Shown: positions 19,965 to 28,166 of the stretch, one piece after another | Numbering within the stretch: position 1 is the stretch's first letter | How the letters are laid out: every line of letters begins with the position of its first letter | Origin: Clostridia bacterium | GTDB lineage: Bacteria > Bacillota > Clostridia > Oscillospirales > CAG-272 | Reading direction: 5' to 3' | Length of the DNA stretch: 64,000 nt | Assembly (NCBI GenBank): GCA_017623355.1 | Contig: JAGAPG010000002.1 | Coordinates: 1 to 64,000 of the forward strand | Translations under genes and position numbers: made by a program | The notes under the pieces: generated by a model | Seen by the model: the letters and a program-made list of their open reading frames with translations, nothing else | What the model was told of the DNA's origin: nothing | Databases searched by the model: none

Positions 19965-21095
19965 ATGAACGAAAAAAAGATCATTGAGCTTAAAAGCGTA
20001 GCTAAATCCTTTGATGGCGAGGTTATTCTTGATAATATAGATCTCGATGTATATGAAAAGGAATTTATTACATTGCTCGGCCCTTCCGGCTGCGGAAAAA
20101 CAACTACTCTGCGTATAATCGCAGGATTTGTTACTCCGGACAACGGTGACGTTATGTTTGACGGTGTCAAAATAAATAATGTTCCGCCTTATAAAAGATC
20201 CGTAAATACCGTATTCCAAAAATATGCGTTATTTCCGCATCTTAATGTCTATGAGAACATAGCTTTTGCTCTTCGATTGAACAAGGTATCAGAAGAAGAA
20301 ATATATGAGCGAGTAGAGGAAATGCTCGCTATGGTTAATTTAAAGGGCTTTGAAAAAAGAGATGTCAATCTTTTGTCAGGTGGACAGCAGCAAAGAGTTG
20401 CTATCGCAAGAGCACTTATAAATAAACCAAGAGTTTTGCTGCTTGATGAGCCCTTAGGAGCACTTGACCTTAAGCTTCGTAAGGATATGCAAAACGAGCT
20501 TAAAAATATTCAGAGAAAAACAGGCATCACGTTTATTTACGTTACTCACGATCAGGAAGAAGCGCTTAGTATGTCCGATACCGTTGTCGTTATGGCGAAC
20601 GGAAAAATACAACAAATAGGCACTCCGACAGATATTTATAACGAGCCCGAAAACGCATTTGTTGCTGATTTTATCGGGGAGAGTAATATAATTGACGGAG
20701 TTATGCTTGATGATTATAGAGTTAAATTTTCAGGACATGAATTTAATTGTCTTGATAAAGGCTTCGCAAAAAACGAAGCAATCGACGCAGTCGTTCGTCC
20801 CGAGGACGTAGATGTTGTCGAGCCTGAAAAGGGAATGCTTTGCGGAATAGTTGATTCCGTAACGTTTAAAGGCGTTCATTACGAAACAATCGTAACTATA
20901 AACAATTTCAAATGGATGATACAGTCAACGGATTATGTAGCCCCGTCTCAAAAGATAGGTCTTTATATAGAGCCGGATGCTATACATATTATGAAAAAGT
21001 CCGAATTTTCGGATATGTTCGGTGATTATTCGTCGTTTAGTGACGAGCTCGAGCATCTTTCCGACATCACCGAGGAGGAAGAGGAAAGAGAATGA
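19965..21095 (+). CDS. potA: Spermidine/putrescine ABC transporter ATPase
   Basis: A 376-residue ABC ATPase: Walker [10 protein letters not shown] (about residue 39), Q-loop, signature LSGGQQQR, Walker [13 protein letters not shown], then a C-terminal TOBE domain from about residue 240. PotA energises polyamine import through PotB and PotC. The long C-terminal acidic end ([11 protein letters not shown]) is a little unusual. The start has GGGGAT as a weak ribosome site. It is the first gene of the operon and overlaps potB by 4 nt. Confidence 0.93.
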   Translation: MNEKKIIELKSVAKSFDGEVILDNIDLDVYEKEFITLLGPSGCGKTTTLRIIAGFVTPDNGDVMFDGVKINNVPPYKRSVNTVFQKYALFPHLNVYENIAFALRLNKVSEEEIYERVEEMLAMVNLKGFEKRDVNLLSGGQQQRVAIARALINKPRVLLLDEPLGALDLKLRKDMQNELKNIQRKTGITFIYVTHDQEEALSMSDTVVVMANGKIQQIGTPTDIYNEPENAFVADFIGESNIIDGVMLDDYRVKFSGHEFNCLDKGFAKNEAIDAVVRPEDVDVVEPEKGMLCGIVDSVTFKGVHYETIVTINNFKWMIQSTDYVAPSQKIGLYIEPDAIHIMKKSEFSDMFGDYSSFSDELEHLSDITEEEEERE

Positions 21096-21922
21096 ACAAC
21101 AAAAAGTCCTTGCTTCAAAGGGCGGCGGCAGCCCCACACATCGTTTGGTCGGTGTTATTTATAATCGCTCCGCTTATCTTTGTTATTTATTATGCTTTTA
21201 CCGATTCCGAAGGCTCATTTACTATGGAAAATATAAAGAATCTTGCACAGCCAAGCTATCTTGAAATATTTTTGCGTTCCTTATGCTTTGCGTTTTTAGC
21301 AACTATAATATGCTTGATCATAGCATATCCTATAGCATATTTCATAACCAAGGCATCACCGAAAACACAAAAAATACTTATTATGCTTGTTATGCTTCCT
21401 ATGTGGATGAATTTTCTTATAAGAACATATTCGTGGATGGCTCTTTTGGAGGATTCGGGAATCATAAATACCGTTCTTAAACTTTTAGGACTTGGTCCTA
21501 TACATATGATAAATACAGAGGGTGCGGTCATTCTCGGCATGGTATATAACTTTTTACCGTATATGATACTTCCGATACACTCTGTTCTTTCTAAAATAGA
21601 TACAAGACTTATGGAGGCTGCGTCCGATCTTGGATGTAACCATTTTCAAGTTATAACAAAGGTGGTATTTCCGCTTAGTATTCCGGGAATAATTTCGGGA
21701 ATAACTATGGTGTTTGTGCCATCAATAAGCACATTTTATATTTCTCAAAAGCTTGGTGGTGGAAACTTTGACCTCATCGGAGATACGATAGAGCGTCAGT
21801 TCCAAACTGCATATAATTATAATCTTGGTGCGGCTATGTCGTTTATTCTTATGATACTTATAATAATCAGTATGACGATTATGAATAAATACGCCGACGA
21901 TGACGGAGGTGTAATTATATGA
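21092..21922 (+). CDS. potB: Spermidine/putrescine ABC transporter permease PotB
   Basis: A 276-residue inner-membrane permease with six predicted helices. The EAA loop [20 protein letters not shown], which touches PotA, is near residue 172. It starts in an ATGA overlap with potA and ends in another with the potCD fusion. It forms the translocation pore with the PotC half of the next protein. Confidence 0.92.
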   Translation: MNNKKSLLQRAAAAPHIVWSVLFIIAPLIFVIYYAFTDSEGSFTMENIKNLAQPSYLEIFLRSLCFAFLATIICLIIAYPIAYFITKASPKTQKILIMLVMLPMWMNFLIRTYSWMALLEDSGIINTVLKLLGLGPIHMINTEGAVILGMVYNFLPYMILPIHSVLSKIDTRLMEAASDLGCNHFQVITKVVFPLSIPGIISGITMVFVPSISTFYISQKLGGGNFDLIGDTIERQFQTAYNYNLGAAMSFILMILIIISMTIMNKYADDDGGVII

Positions 21923-24204
21923 AAAGAAAAGCAGCAAGCAATATATATACAGTCTTAGTATTTATATTTTTGTATATGCCGATTGCGGTTCTTATACTGT
22001 TTTCCTTCAATTCATCGAGCAGTACAGGTAGATTTGACGGTTTTTCATTAAGATGGTACAGAGAGCTGTTCAGTGATGCCGCAACGATGAATGCTTTGAA
22101 GAATACTCTTATATTAGCCGTGTTGTCGTCAATAATAGCCACTGTCATAGGTACATTGGCGGCGTATGGCATAAACAAAATGAAAAATAGGCATCTAAAA
22201 GGCGGAATAACAGCTGTAACAAACGTTCCTATGATGAATCCGGAAATAGTTACCGGTATATCAATGATGCTTTTGTTCGTGTTTGTTGGCGGAATTATAA
22301 ATTCAAAAACAGTTTTGGGATTTGGAACGGTGCTTATCGCACACGTTACATTCAATCTGCCGTATGTTATCCTTTCGGTAATGCCGAAATTCAAGCAAAT
22401 GGACAAGCATTTGCCGGAGGCTGCACTTGACCTTGGTTGCACGCCTATGCAATCCTTTTTAAAGGTAGAGCTCCCTCAAATATTGCCCGGAATAATTTCT
22501 GGTTTTATAATGGCGTTCACGCTTTCCCTCGATGACTTTATAATAAGTTATTTTACTGTCGGAAGCGGATTTGAAACTTTGCCGATAAGAATTTATTCAA
22601 TGACAAAAAAGCGCGTTACACCTGATATGTACGCACTTTCTACATTGATATTCGTTGTTATAATGATCCTTCTTTTGCTTTCTAACATCTCGGGAGATAA
22701 AGAAAAGAAAACTCTTACTCTTAAGCAGAAAAAAAGAAGAAAAATAGCTATAATATCTACATTTTCCGTTATAGCAGCTACTACACTCGGATTGTTTATA
22801 GGAACGTCCTTTACAGAGGTGGTTACTGTGAACGTATATAATTGGGGAGAATATATCTCCGATGGAGGCGAGGACGAGGACGGAGTCGCATCGGTTGATG
22901 TTAATAAGGAGTTTGAAAAATATTATTCAAAATATCTTTCCGAGCAAAAGGGCAGAAAAATCAAAGTAAAAGTAAATTATACAACCTACGCAAGCAACGA
23001 GGATCTTTATGCTAAGCTTAAAGCCGGTGCCGGAGGATACGATGTCATTGTACCGTCCGATTATATGATAGAGCGTCTTATAGCCGAGGGACTCATTCAG
23101 CCTATCGCGTCAAGAGAAGAAATAACGAATGTTATAAAAAATTATGATTATCTTCTCAGAGAGCCAAGCGATGGTGAAACTATGACTAAGGAAGAGACTG
23201 AAATATTCCAAAAGCCATTTTACGATAATGGAGAAGATGTGTATTCCGTAATGTATACATATGGAGTTGTTGGAATTATATATAATGCCGATCACGTATC
23301 CGAGGAGGATATTGGTGGATGGGATCTCCTTTGGAATGAAAAATATAAAGGAAAAATACTTCAGTTCAATAATGCGAGAGATGCATTTGGAACCGCTATG
23401 TATAAGCTTGGAGTAAACGTAAACGATCCTACCGCGGAGCAGTGGCAGGATGTGCTTAACGAGCTTATAAAGCAAAAGCCTATCGTGCAAAGCTATGTTA
23501 TGGATGAGGTATTTAACAAAATGGAATCAGGAGAGGCGTGGATTGCTCCGTACTATGCGGGAGATGCGCTATCTATGATTTATCAGGCAGAGGATCGAAA
23601 TATAAATCTTGGATTTTATTATCCTCAAAACGAAGAAGGAGAAACAGTTACCAATGTTTTTGCAGATGCTATGTGTATTCCCGCAGACGTTTCCGAGGAA
23701 CAGAAGGCTCACGCTATAGCATATATAGATTTTATGCTTTCCGTTGATGAAAATTATGGCTCTCCGGCTATTGCAAACGCAGAGTATATTTATTATGCAT
23801 CTCCTAATAGAATGGTTTATACAAATTCAAGCTATCTTGAAACCTTGGATGGAGATGAGGAAATAATATACGCGCCGATAGAGAATAATATTGACGAGCT
23901 TTTCAATACCTATGCTTACAGAAATCTTTCGAGCAAGAATCTTGCAACATTGAATTCAAACTGGGAAACTCTTAAGGTAGAATCGTCCTCCTTTAATGGC
24001 ACTATATATATAATAAGTGCTGTAATAGCAATAGCTATAATTGCATTTATAGTCTTTATTGCGGTACGAAGAAAATATCGCAGAAAGCTTTATTGGGAGC
24101 AATCTCCGATTGCTATAAAAAAGGCATCAAAAAACACTCCGTCAGATGATCTTTCGGATACTGTAACGATAGCCATAAAGCGTTCAAAATCAAATAAAGA
24201 TTAA
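21919..24204 (+). CDS. potCD: PotC permease - PotD substrate-binding protein fusion
   Basis: A 761-residue fused protein. Residues 1-265 are PotC, with six helices and the EAA loop PEAALDLGCTPMQSFLKVEL. An extra hydrophobic segment (about 275-297) leads into a PotD-type binding domain from about residue 303 (VNVYNWGEYISDG) to 685. A last membrane helix (about 694-716) is followed by a 45-residue basic cytoplasmic tail. In E. coli PotC and PotD are separate, PotD being periplasmic. Here the binding domain is tethered outside at both ends, which suits a cell with one membrane. The frame is open throughout. Confidence 0.92.
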   Translation: MKRKAASNIYTVLVFIFLYMPIAVLILFSFNSSSSTGRFDGFSLRWYRELFSDAATMNALKNTLILAVLSSIIATVIGTLAAYGINKMKNRHLKGGITAVTNVPMMNPEIVTGISMMLLFVFVGGIINSKTVLGFGTVLIAHVTFNLPYVILSVMPKFKQMDKHLPEAALDLGCTPMQSFLKVELPQILPGIISGFIMAFTLSLDDFIISYFTVGSGFETLPIRIYSMTKKRVTPDMYALSTLIFVVIMILLLLSNISGDKEKKTLTLKQKKRRKIAIISTFSVIAATTLGLFIGTSFTEVVTVNVYNWGEYISDGGEDEDGVASVDVNKEFEKYYSKYLSEQKGRKIKVKVNYTTYASNEDLYAKLKAGAGGYDVIVPSDYMIERLIAEGLIQPIASREEITNVIKNYDYLLREPSDGETMTKEETEIFQKPFYDNGEDVYSVMYTYGVVGIIYNADHVSEEDIGGWDLLWNEKYKGKILQFNNARDAFGTAMYKLGVNVNDPTAEQWQDVLNELIKQKPIVQSYVMDEVFNKMESGEAWIAPYYAGDALSMIYQAEDRNINLGFYYPQNEEGETVTNVFADAMCIPADVSEEQKAHAIAYIDFMLSVDENYGSPAIANAEYIYYASPNRMVYTNSSYLETLDGDEEIIYAPIENNIDELFNTYAYRNLSSKNLATLNSNWETLKVESSSFNGTIYIISAVIAIAIIAFIVFIAVRRKYRRKLYWEQSPIAIKKASKNTPSDDLSDTVTIAIKRSKSNKD

Positions 24205-24207
24205 ATA

Positions 24208-24240
24208 AAAAACAGGAATTTGGGTAAAATTCCTGTTTTT
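24208..24240. terminator. Bidirectional terminator
   Basis: A 13-bp stem, AAAAACAGGAATT (24208-24220) and its complement (24228-24240). It separates convergent pot and ttcA-like genes. Confidence 0.85.
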
Positions 24241-24273
24241 ATTTTCAAATAAAATTATTAACGCTAAAGCTTT

Positions 24274-25044
24274 TTAAAGCTCATTTCGTCTTTTCTTTTC
24301 CTCGTTATCTATTCTGTCCTCGTGAAAGCCATCAACCTCTGAACGCTGTATAGCGCCTAATATTCTGTGATACAGTCCCGGGTGTTCAATATCAAAGGGC
24401 TTTAAAAACTCCTTCATTTTTGCTCGTTCTGTGTGTCCGTCGGCAGGACAAGGACTTTTATATACGGGCAAATTTTCCTTTGACGAAAAATAAGCGATTT
24501 CTTTTTCTCTTGCATAAATAAAAGGACGGATAAGTGTAAGATCTTTTCTTGAAAGATACGTTACAGGGCTAAAGCAGCCTATTCTGCCCTCAAAAAACAG
24601 ATTAAGCATAAAGGTTTCTACAATATCATCAAAATGATGTCCAAGAGCTATTTTATTACATCCGAATTCCTTTGCAGCATCGTGAAGAGCTCCGCGTCTC
24701 ATTCTTGCACAAAGAGAGCAAGGATTTTTTTCTTTTCTTACATTAAAAATAATTTCGTATATTTGAGTCGGAACAATATGATATTCAACATCAATATCGT
24801 TGCATAAGCGCGATATTTCAGAAAAATCGGCGTTTTCAAAGCCCATATCTATTGTTACGGCGACGATAGAGAAGCTTTGCTTTAAAAATCTTCGCATAGA
24901 GGCGAGAGCGCAAAGCAGTGAAAGAGAGTCCTTTCCGCCGGATACTCCGACAGCTATTTTATCGCCGTCGTTTATCATATCGTATTCTTCGATAGCCTTT
25001 CTTGCGTGGCTAAGAAGATGTTGTATAGTTTTGAAATTCTTCAT
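24274..25044 (-). CDS. TtcA-family tRNA thiolation enzyme
   Basis: A 256-residue PP-loop ATPase. SGGKDSLS near residue 35 binds ATP; the pair CSLCARMRRG (about 108-117) and a third Cys in KSPCPADG are the cluster-binding cysteines of the TtcA group, which thiolates cytidine 32 of some tRNAs using an Fe-S cluster. GHHFDDIVETF is the second family motif. Other members of this superfamily modify different tRNA positions, so the exact base is not certain. It is a single gene. Confidence 0.85.
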   Translation of the reverse strand: MKNFKTIQHLLSHARKAIEEYDMINDGDKIAVGVSGGKDSLSLLCALASMRRFLKQSFSIVAVTIDMGFENADFSEISRLCNDIDVEYHIVPTQIYEIIFNVRKEKNPCSLCARMRRGALHDAAKEFGCNKIALGHHFDDIVETFMLNLFFEGRIGCFSPVTYLSRKDLTLIRPFIYAREKEIAYFSSKENLPVYKSPCPADGHTERAKMKEFLKPFDIEHPGLYHRILGAIQRSEVDGFHEDRIDNEEKKRRNEL

Positions 25045-25103
25045 TGTAACCTCATAAAAAATAAAGCATAAAATATATTGAAAACGTTTTATAGGGGGAA
25101 GCT

Positions 25104-25670
25104 ATGGCAATAAAAATATATATTGATCAAGGACATAATCCGAGAAGCCCTAATACGGGCGCAGAGGGAAACGGATATACCGAGCAGGATATAACATACG
25201 CCGTTGGTCAAAGTCTTGCATCGCTTTTGAGAAACAACGGCAACTTTGAAGTCAGAGTCTCAAGACCTACACCCGATACACAGCTTGGAACGTCTAACGC
25301 AGGAAGCTTAAGAGCGCGCGTAGATGATGCTAACTCGTGGGGCGCAGACTATTTCATAAGTATTCACGCAAACGCAGCATCAAGCTCATCGATTAGCGGA
25401 AGCGAGGCTCTTGTTTATTCTGTACCGTCAGCGGCAGCTGAGCTTGGAGAGGATATTTTGGTCGGACTGAATGAAGCGACCGGACTTAATAATCGCGGGG
25501 TAAAGGTACGCCCCGGACTTTATGTATTGAGAAAGACAAATATGCCGGCGGTTCTTATTGAGCTTGGATTTATTTCTAATCCGAATGATGCAAATTTAAT
25601 GGCAAACAATCCGTCACTTTTTGCACGGGGAATATATAACGGAATTCTTGACTATTTCAGTTTATCATAG
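25104..25670 (+). CDS. N-acetylmuramoyl-L-alanine amidase (Amidase_3)
   Basis: A 188-residue zinc amidase that cuts the bond between N-acetylmuramic acid and L-Ala in peptidoglycan. The zinc ligands are His11 (IDQGHNP), Glu27 and the His of FISIHANA; the catalytic Glu is in VLIELGFISN. The protein is only the catalytic domain: there is no signal peptide, no wall-binding domain and no membrane helix. The ribosome site is GGGGGAAG. It is convergent with spoVT, so a role in spore formation or germination is possible but not shown. Confidence 0.9.
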   Translation: MAIKIYIDQGHNPRSPNTGAEGNGYTEQDITYAVGQSLASLLRNNGNFEVRVSRPTPDTQLGTSNAGSLRARVDDANSWGADYFISIHANAASSSSISGSEALVYSVPSAAAELGEDILVGLNEATGLNNRGVKVRPGLYVLRKTNMPAVLIELGFISNPNDANLMANNPSLFARGIYNGILDYFSLS

Positions 25671-25689
25671 ATTTTAATAAAAATCAAGA

Positions 25690-25721
25690 AAAAAGAGATT
25701 TGCAACTGCAAATCTCTTTTT
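25690..25721. terminator. Bidirectional terminator
   Basis: A 15-bp perfect stem around AC (25705-25706) with A and T runs on the two sides. It is shared by the amidase and spoVT. Confidence 0.9.
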
Positions 25722-25724
25722 TTA

Positions 25725-26267
25725 TTAACCTTCAAATTGTCTGCCTAAAAAGGAAGCCGCCGTTTGTATCAGCTTAGCTTCTGTTGGGTTTTCCGTTTGC
25801 GCCTCGTCAATTGAGCTAAGAGAAGCAATACATCCTATAATATCGCCCTCGGTTATTATGGGCATAGCGTATTTAACAACGTGAGGCGTTGTGTCTACAG
25901 CATTTATCGCTTGTGCTCCAACCTTGTGAGAATATAATACGCGAGAATCTATAACTGCTTCAAAATCATCCGAAAGCTTTTTGTCAAGATATTCTTTTTT
26001 TGAGACTCCTGCGCAAGCAACGATAGTGTCTCGGTCAGAAACAATAACGGACATTTGACAGGTTTTATTCAGTGTTTCGGCATATTGGGAAGCAAAAGCG
26101 GAAAGCTCGCCAATAGGTGAATATTTTTTAAATATTACCTCGCCGTCTCTGTCTGTATATATTTCAAGAGGGTCACCTTCACGTATACGCATAGTGCGCC
26201 TTATTTCTTTTGGTATAACAACTCTACCTAAATCGTCAATTCGTCTGACAATTCCCGTAGCCTTCAT
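25725..26267 (-). CDS. spoVT: Stage V sporulation protein T
   Basis: A 180-residue regulator. The N-terminal AbrB-type swapped-hairpin domain (MKATGIVRRIDDLGRVVIPK) binds DNA; the C-terminal part (about 60-180) is a GAF-like domain. This is the SpoVT layout and length. In Bacillus it tunes forespore genes late in sporulation. The start is the ATG at 26267 with AAAGGAGA upstream; an earlier in-frame ATG precedes the ribosome site. Its presence supports a spore-forming host. Confidence 0.93.
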   Translation of the reverse strand: MKATGIVRRIDDLGRVVIPKEIRRTMRIREGDPLEIYTDRDGEVIFKKYSPIGELSAFASQYAETLNKTCQMSVIVSDRDTIVACAGVSKKEYLDKKLSDDFEAVIDSRVLYSHKVGAQAINAVDTTPHVVKYAMPIITEGDIIGCIASLSSIDEAQTENPTEAKLIQTAASFLGRQFEG

Positions 26268-26409
26268 TTTAAATTCTCCTTTTATCATAAATTGCTATCT
26301 TATTGTTTGTAGAAATTCTTTTTTTATTCAAAAAATGAAAATAATTCAAGCAATATATGAGAACGATACGTTGAATTTGTCAAAAAAACGATTTTATTCA
26401 TAACCTCTA

Positions 26410-26438
26410 TTGAAAAATAATAAAAAATATGATATTAT
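26410..26438 (+). promoter_or_regulatory. Promoter of the heparinase-like operon
   Basis: TTGAAA (26410-26415), 17-bp spacer, TATTAT (26433-26438) in extended TGATATTAT. Confidence 0.7.
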
Positions 26439-26475
26439 ATTATATATATACACGCAAGCAAGAAGGAGAATTTAT

Positions 26476-28149
26476 ATGCTTGATTTTGCGAAAAACGAAA
26501 AATTGTGGGAGAATGTGCGTACAAGTCCTGACTTTGCGCGGCACCGTAAGGAAATAAAAGCTAAATATGATGCTTCGTTCGAATTGCCACCGAGAGTAAT
26601 GACCGCGGCGGAGGTGTTTTCGTTAGACGATCACGGCACGTATTTCAGAAGACTTGGTCAGCTTCAGTCCTCGGCACTTCTTTCTTTAATATATCCGGAT
26701 AATGAGGAATATTACAATAATCTTGTTGAAACCGTGTGGACGTACTGTAATGATTGTACATGGGCGCCTCTCGGCCATTACAATGATTATTACGGAGTAA
26801 CTCCGGCGGATTATGATATAGGACTTATTGATATTTTTGCTGCATCTGTTGCTTTTTCAATGGCAGAGATAAAAAATCTTTTCAGCGATAGATTCCCTAA
26901 GCTTTTAAAGGAAAGAATAAGCGCAGAAATAAAGCGTAGAACAATAGAACCGTTTTTGACACGAAAATATTTTTGGGAAAAGCATCCTAATAATTGGTGC
27001 GCTGTTTGTATGGGTGGCGTTGCCGGAGCACTTATATATGAAGCTCCTGATATCTATATACAGCAAATTGACAGAATAAACAGTGCTATGCAGGTATATA
27101 TAGACAGCTACGCAGATGACGGAATATGTGTTGAGGGTGCTGCGTATTGGGGCTTTGGCTTTGGATTTTTCGTAGTACACGCTCTTCTTCAAAAAGAACT
27201 TACTAATGGAGAATACGATTGGTTTAAAAACGATAAGGTCAAGGCTATTTCGACATATATTCAAAAAATGTTTCTTCAAAAGAGTGTTATAACAACCTTT
27301 GGTGATTGCAACACAAGAGAGGGATATTGGATAGGCTTACCGCACATACTTCGTGATATTTACGGAGAAGATATTGAAAAGCTTCCGTCCGAGGCAGGTA
27401 CTATAATTGCATATACTCATCTTGCGTTTAGCCTACGTTCGGTAATATATTACAAGCCTGAATATGTTGCTGAGAATCTAAAGGAAAATGTTGCAAATCA
27501 TACTGAGGGCTCGTGCTTCCTTACAAGACGAACTCAAAATTACGGATTTGCGGTTAAGGGAGGAAACAATGGAGAGAGCCATAATCATATAGATGTCGGC
27601 AGTTTTATTATAGCCAGAAACGAAAAGCAGATTATTTGCGATCTCGGTGCCGGATCGTATGAGGAAGGATATCACGGTGATAAAAGATATACATTCTTTC
27701 ATCCGTCATCTGAATCTCACAATTTACCCATTTTCAACGGTGTCGGAGAGGATAGCATAAGACGCGATAATGTTATCGTTGAATATGATAGAGAAAATGA
27801 TATTGCGACGCTTGATATAACCAACGCATACGGTGTTGATTACGTTAAGCGCGTTGTGAGAAAATTTGCTTTTTCAAATGATACGATAAAAATCATAGAT
27901 TCATATGATTTGGCTGAGGGCACTGATATAAAGGAACGCTTTGTTTCTACTATAGAGCCTAAGTCCAACGGAAAATATGTTGTTATTGACGATGTAAGGC
28001 TTTATCCGAATATTGATGTTGATGCAACGATTTCAGTTGTACAGGCAAAATCACATTTTGGATATATGATTGATGTGTATTGCATAGATTATGTATTGCC
28101 TAAAGGTACAAAAGAATTTACATTGACTATAGAAACGCCAAGTAAATAA
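26476..28149 (+). CDS. Heparinase II/III family protein
   Basis: A 557-residue protein. The N-terminal two thirds are helical with aromatic-rich motifs (YFRRLGQLQSS, WAPLGHYNDYY), as in the alpha/alpha toroid of polysaccharide lyases. The C-terminal beta part carries GESHNHIDVGSFIIA, the heparinase II/III signature. No signal peptide is visible, so it probably acts on oligosaccharides in the cytosol, such as uronic-acid-containing sugars. The start is the ATG at 26476 with AAGGAGA. The next gene follows after 17 bp. Confidence 0.75.
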   Translation: MLDFAKNEKLWENVRTSPDFARHRKEIKAKYDASFELPPRVMTAAEVFSLDDHGTYFRRLGQLQSSALLSLIYPDNEEYYNNLVETVWTYCNDCTWAPLGHYNDYYGVTPADYDIGLIDIFAASVAFSMAEIKNLFSDRFPKLLKERISAEIKRRTIEPFLTRKYFWEKHPNNWCAVCMGGVAGALIYEAPDIYIQQIDRINSAMQVYIDSYADDGICVEGAAYWGFGFGFFVVHALLQKELTNGEYDWFKNDKVKAISTYIQKMFLQKSVITTFGDCNTREGYWIGLPHILRDIYGEDIEKLPSEAGTIIAYTHLAFSLRSVIYYKPEYVAENLKENVANHTEGSCFLTRRTQNYGFAVKGGNNGESHNHIDVGSFIIARNEKQIICDLGAGSYEEGYHGDKRYTFFHPSSESHNLPIFNGVGEDSIRRDNVIVEYDRENDIATLDITNAYGVDYVKRVVRKFAFSNDTIKIIDSYDLAEGTDIKERFVSTIEPKSNGKYVVIDDVRLYPNIDVDATISVVQAKSHFGYMIDVYCIDYVLPKGTKEFTLTIETPSK

Positions 28150-28166
28150 AAAATGGAGGTGTCAGC

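Noticed and set aside
21919..24204. Separate potC and potD genes
   Set aside because: The frame is continuous, with no stop, ribosome site or start context at the junction near 22730-22830.
26301..26330. Sigma-G promoter before spoVT
   Set aside because: TGAATA is present at 26330-26325 on the minus strand, but the -10 region (AACAATA) is a poor match, so it is not listed as a feature.
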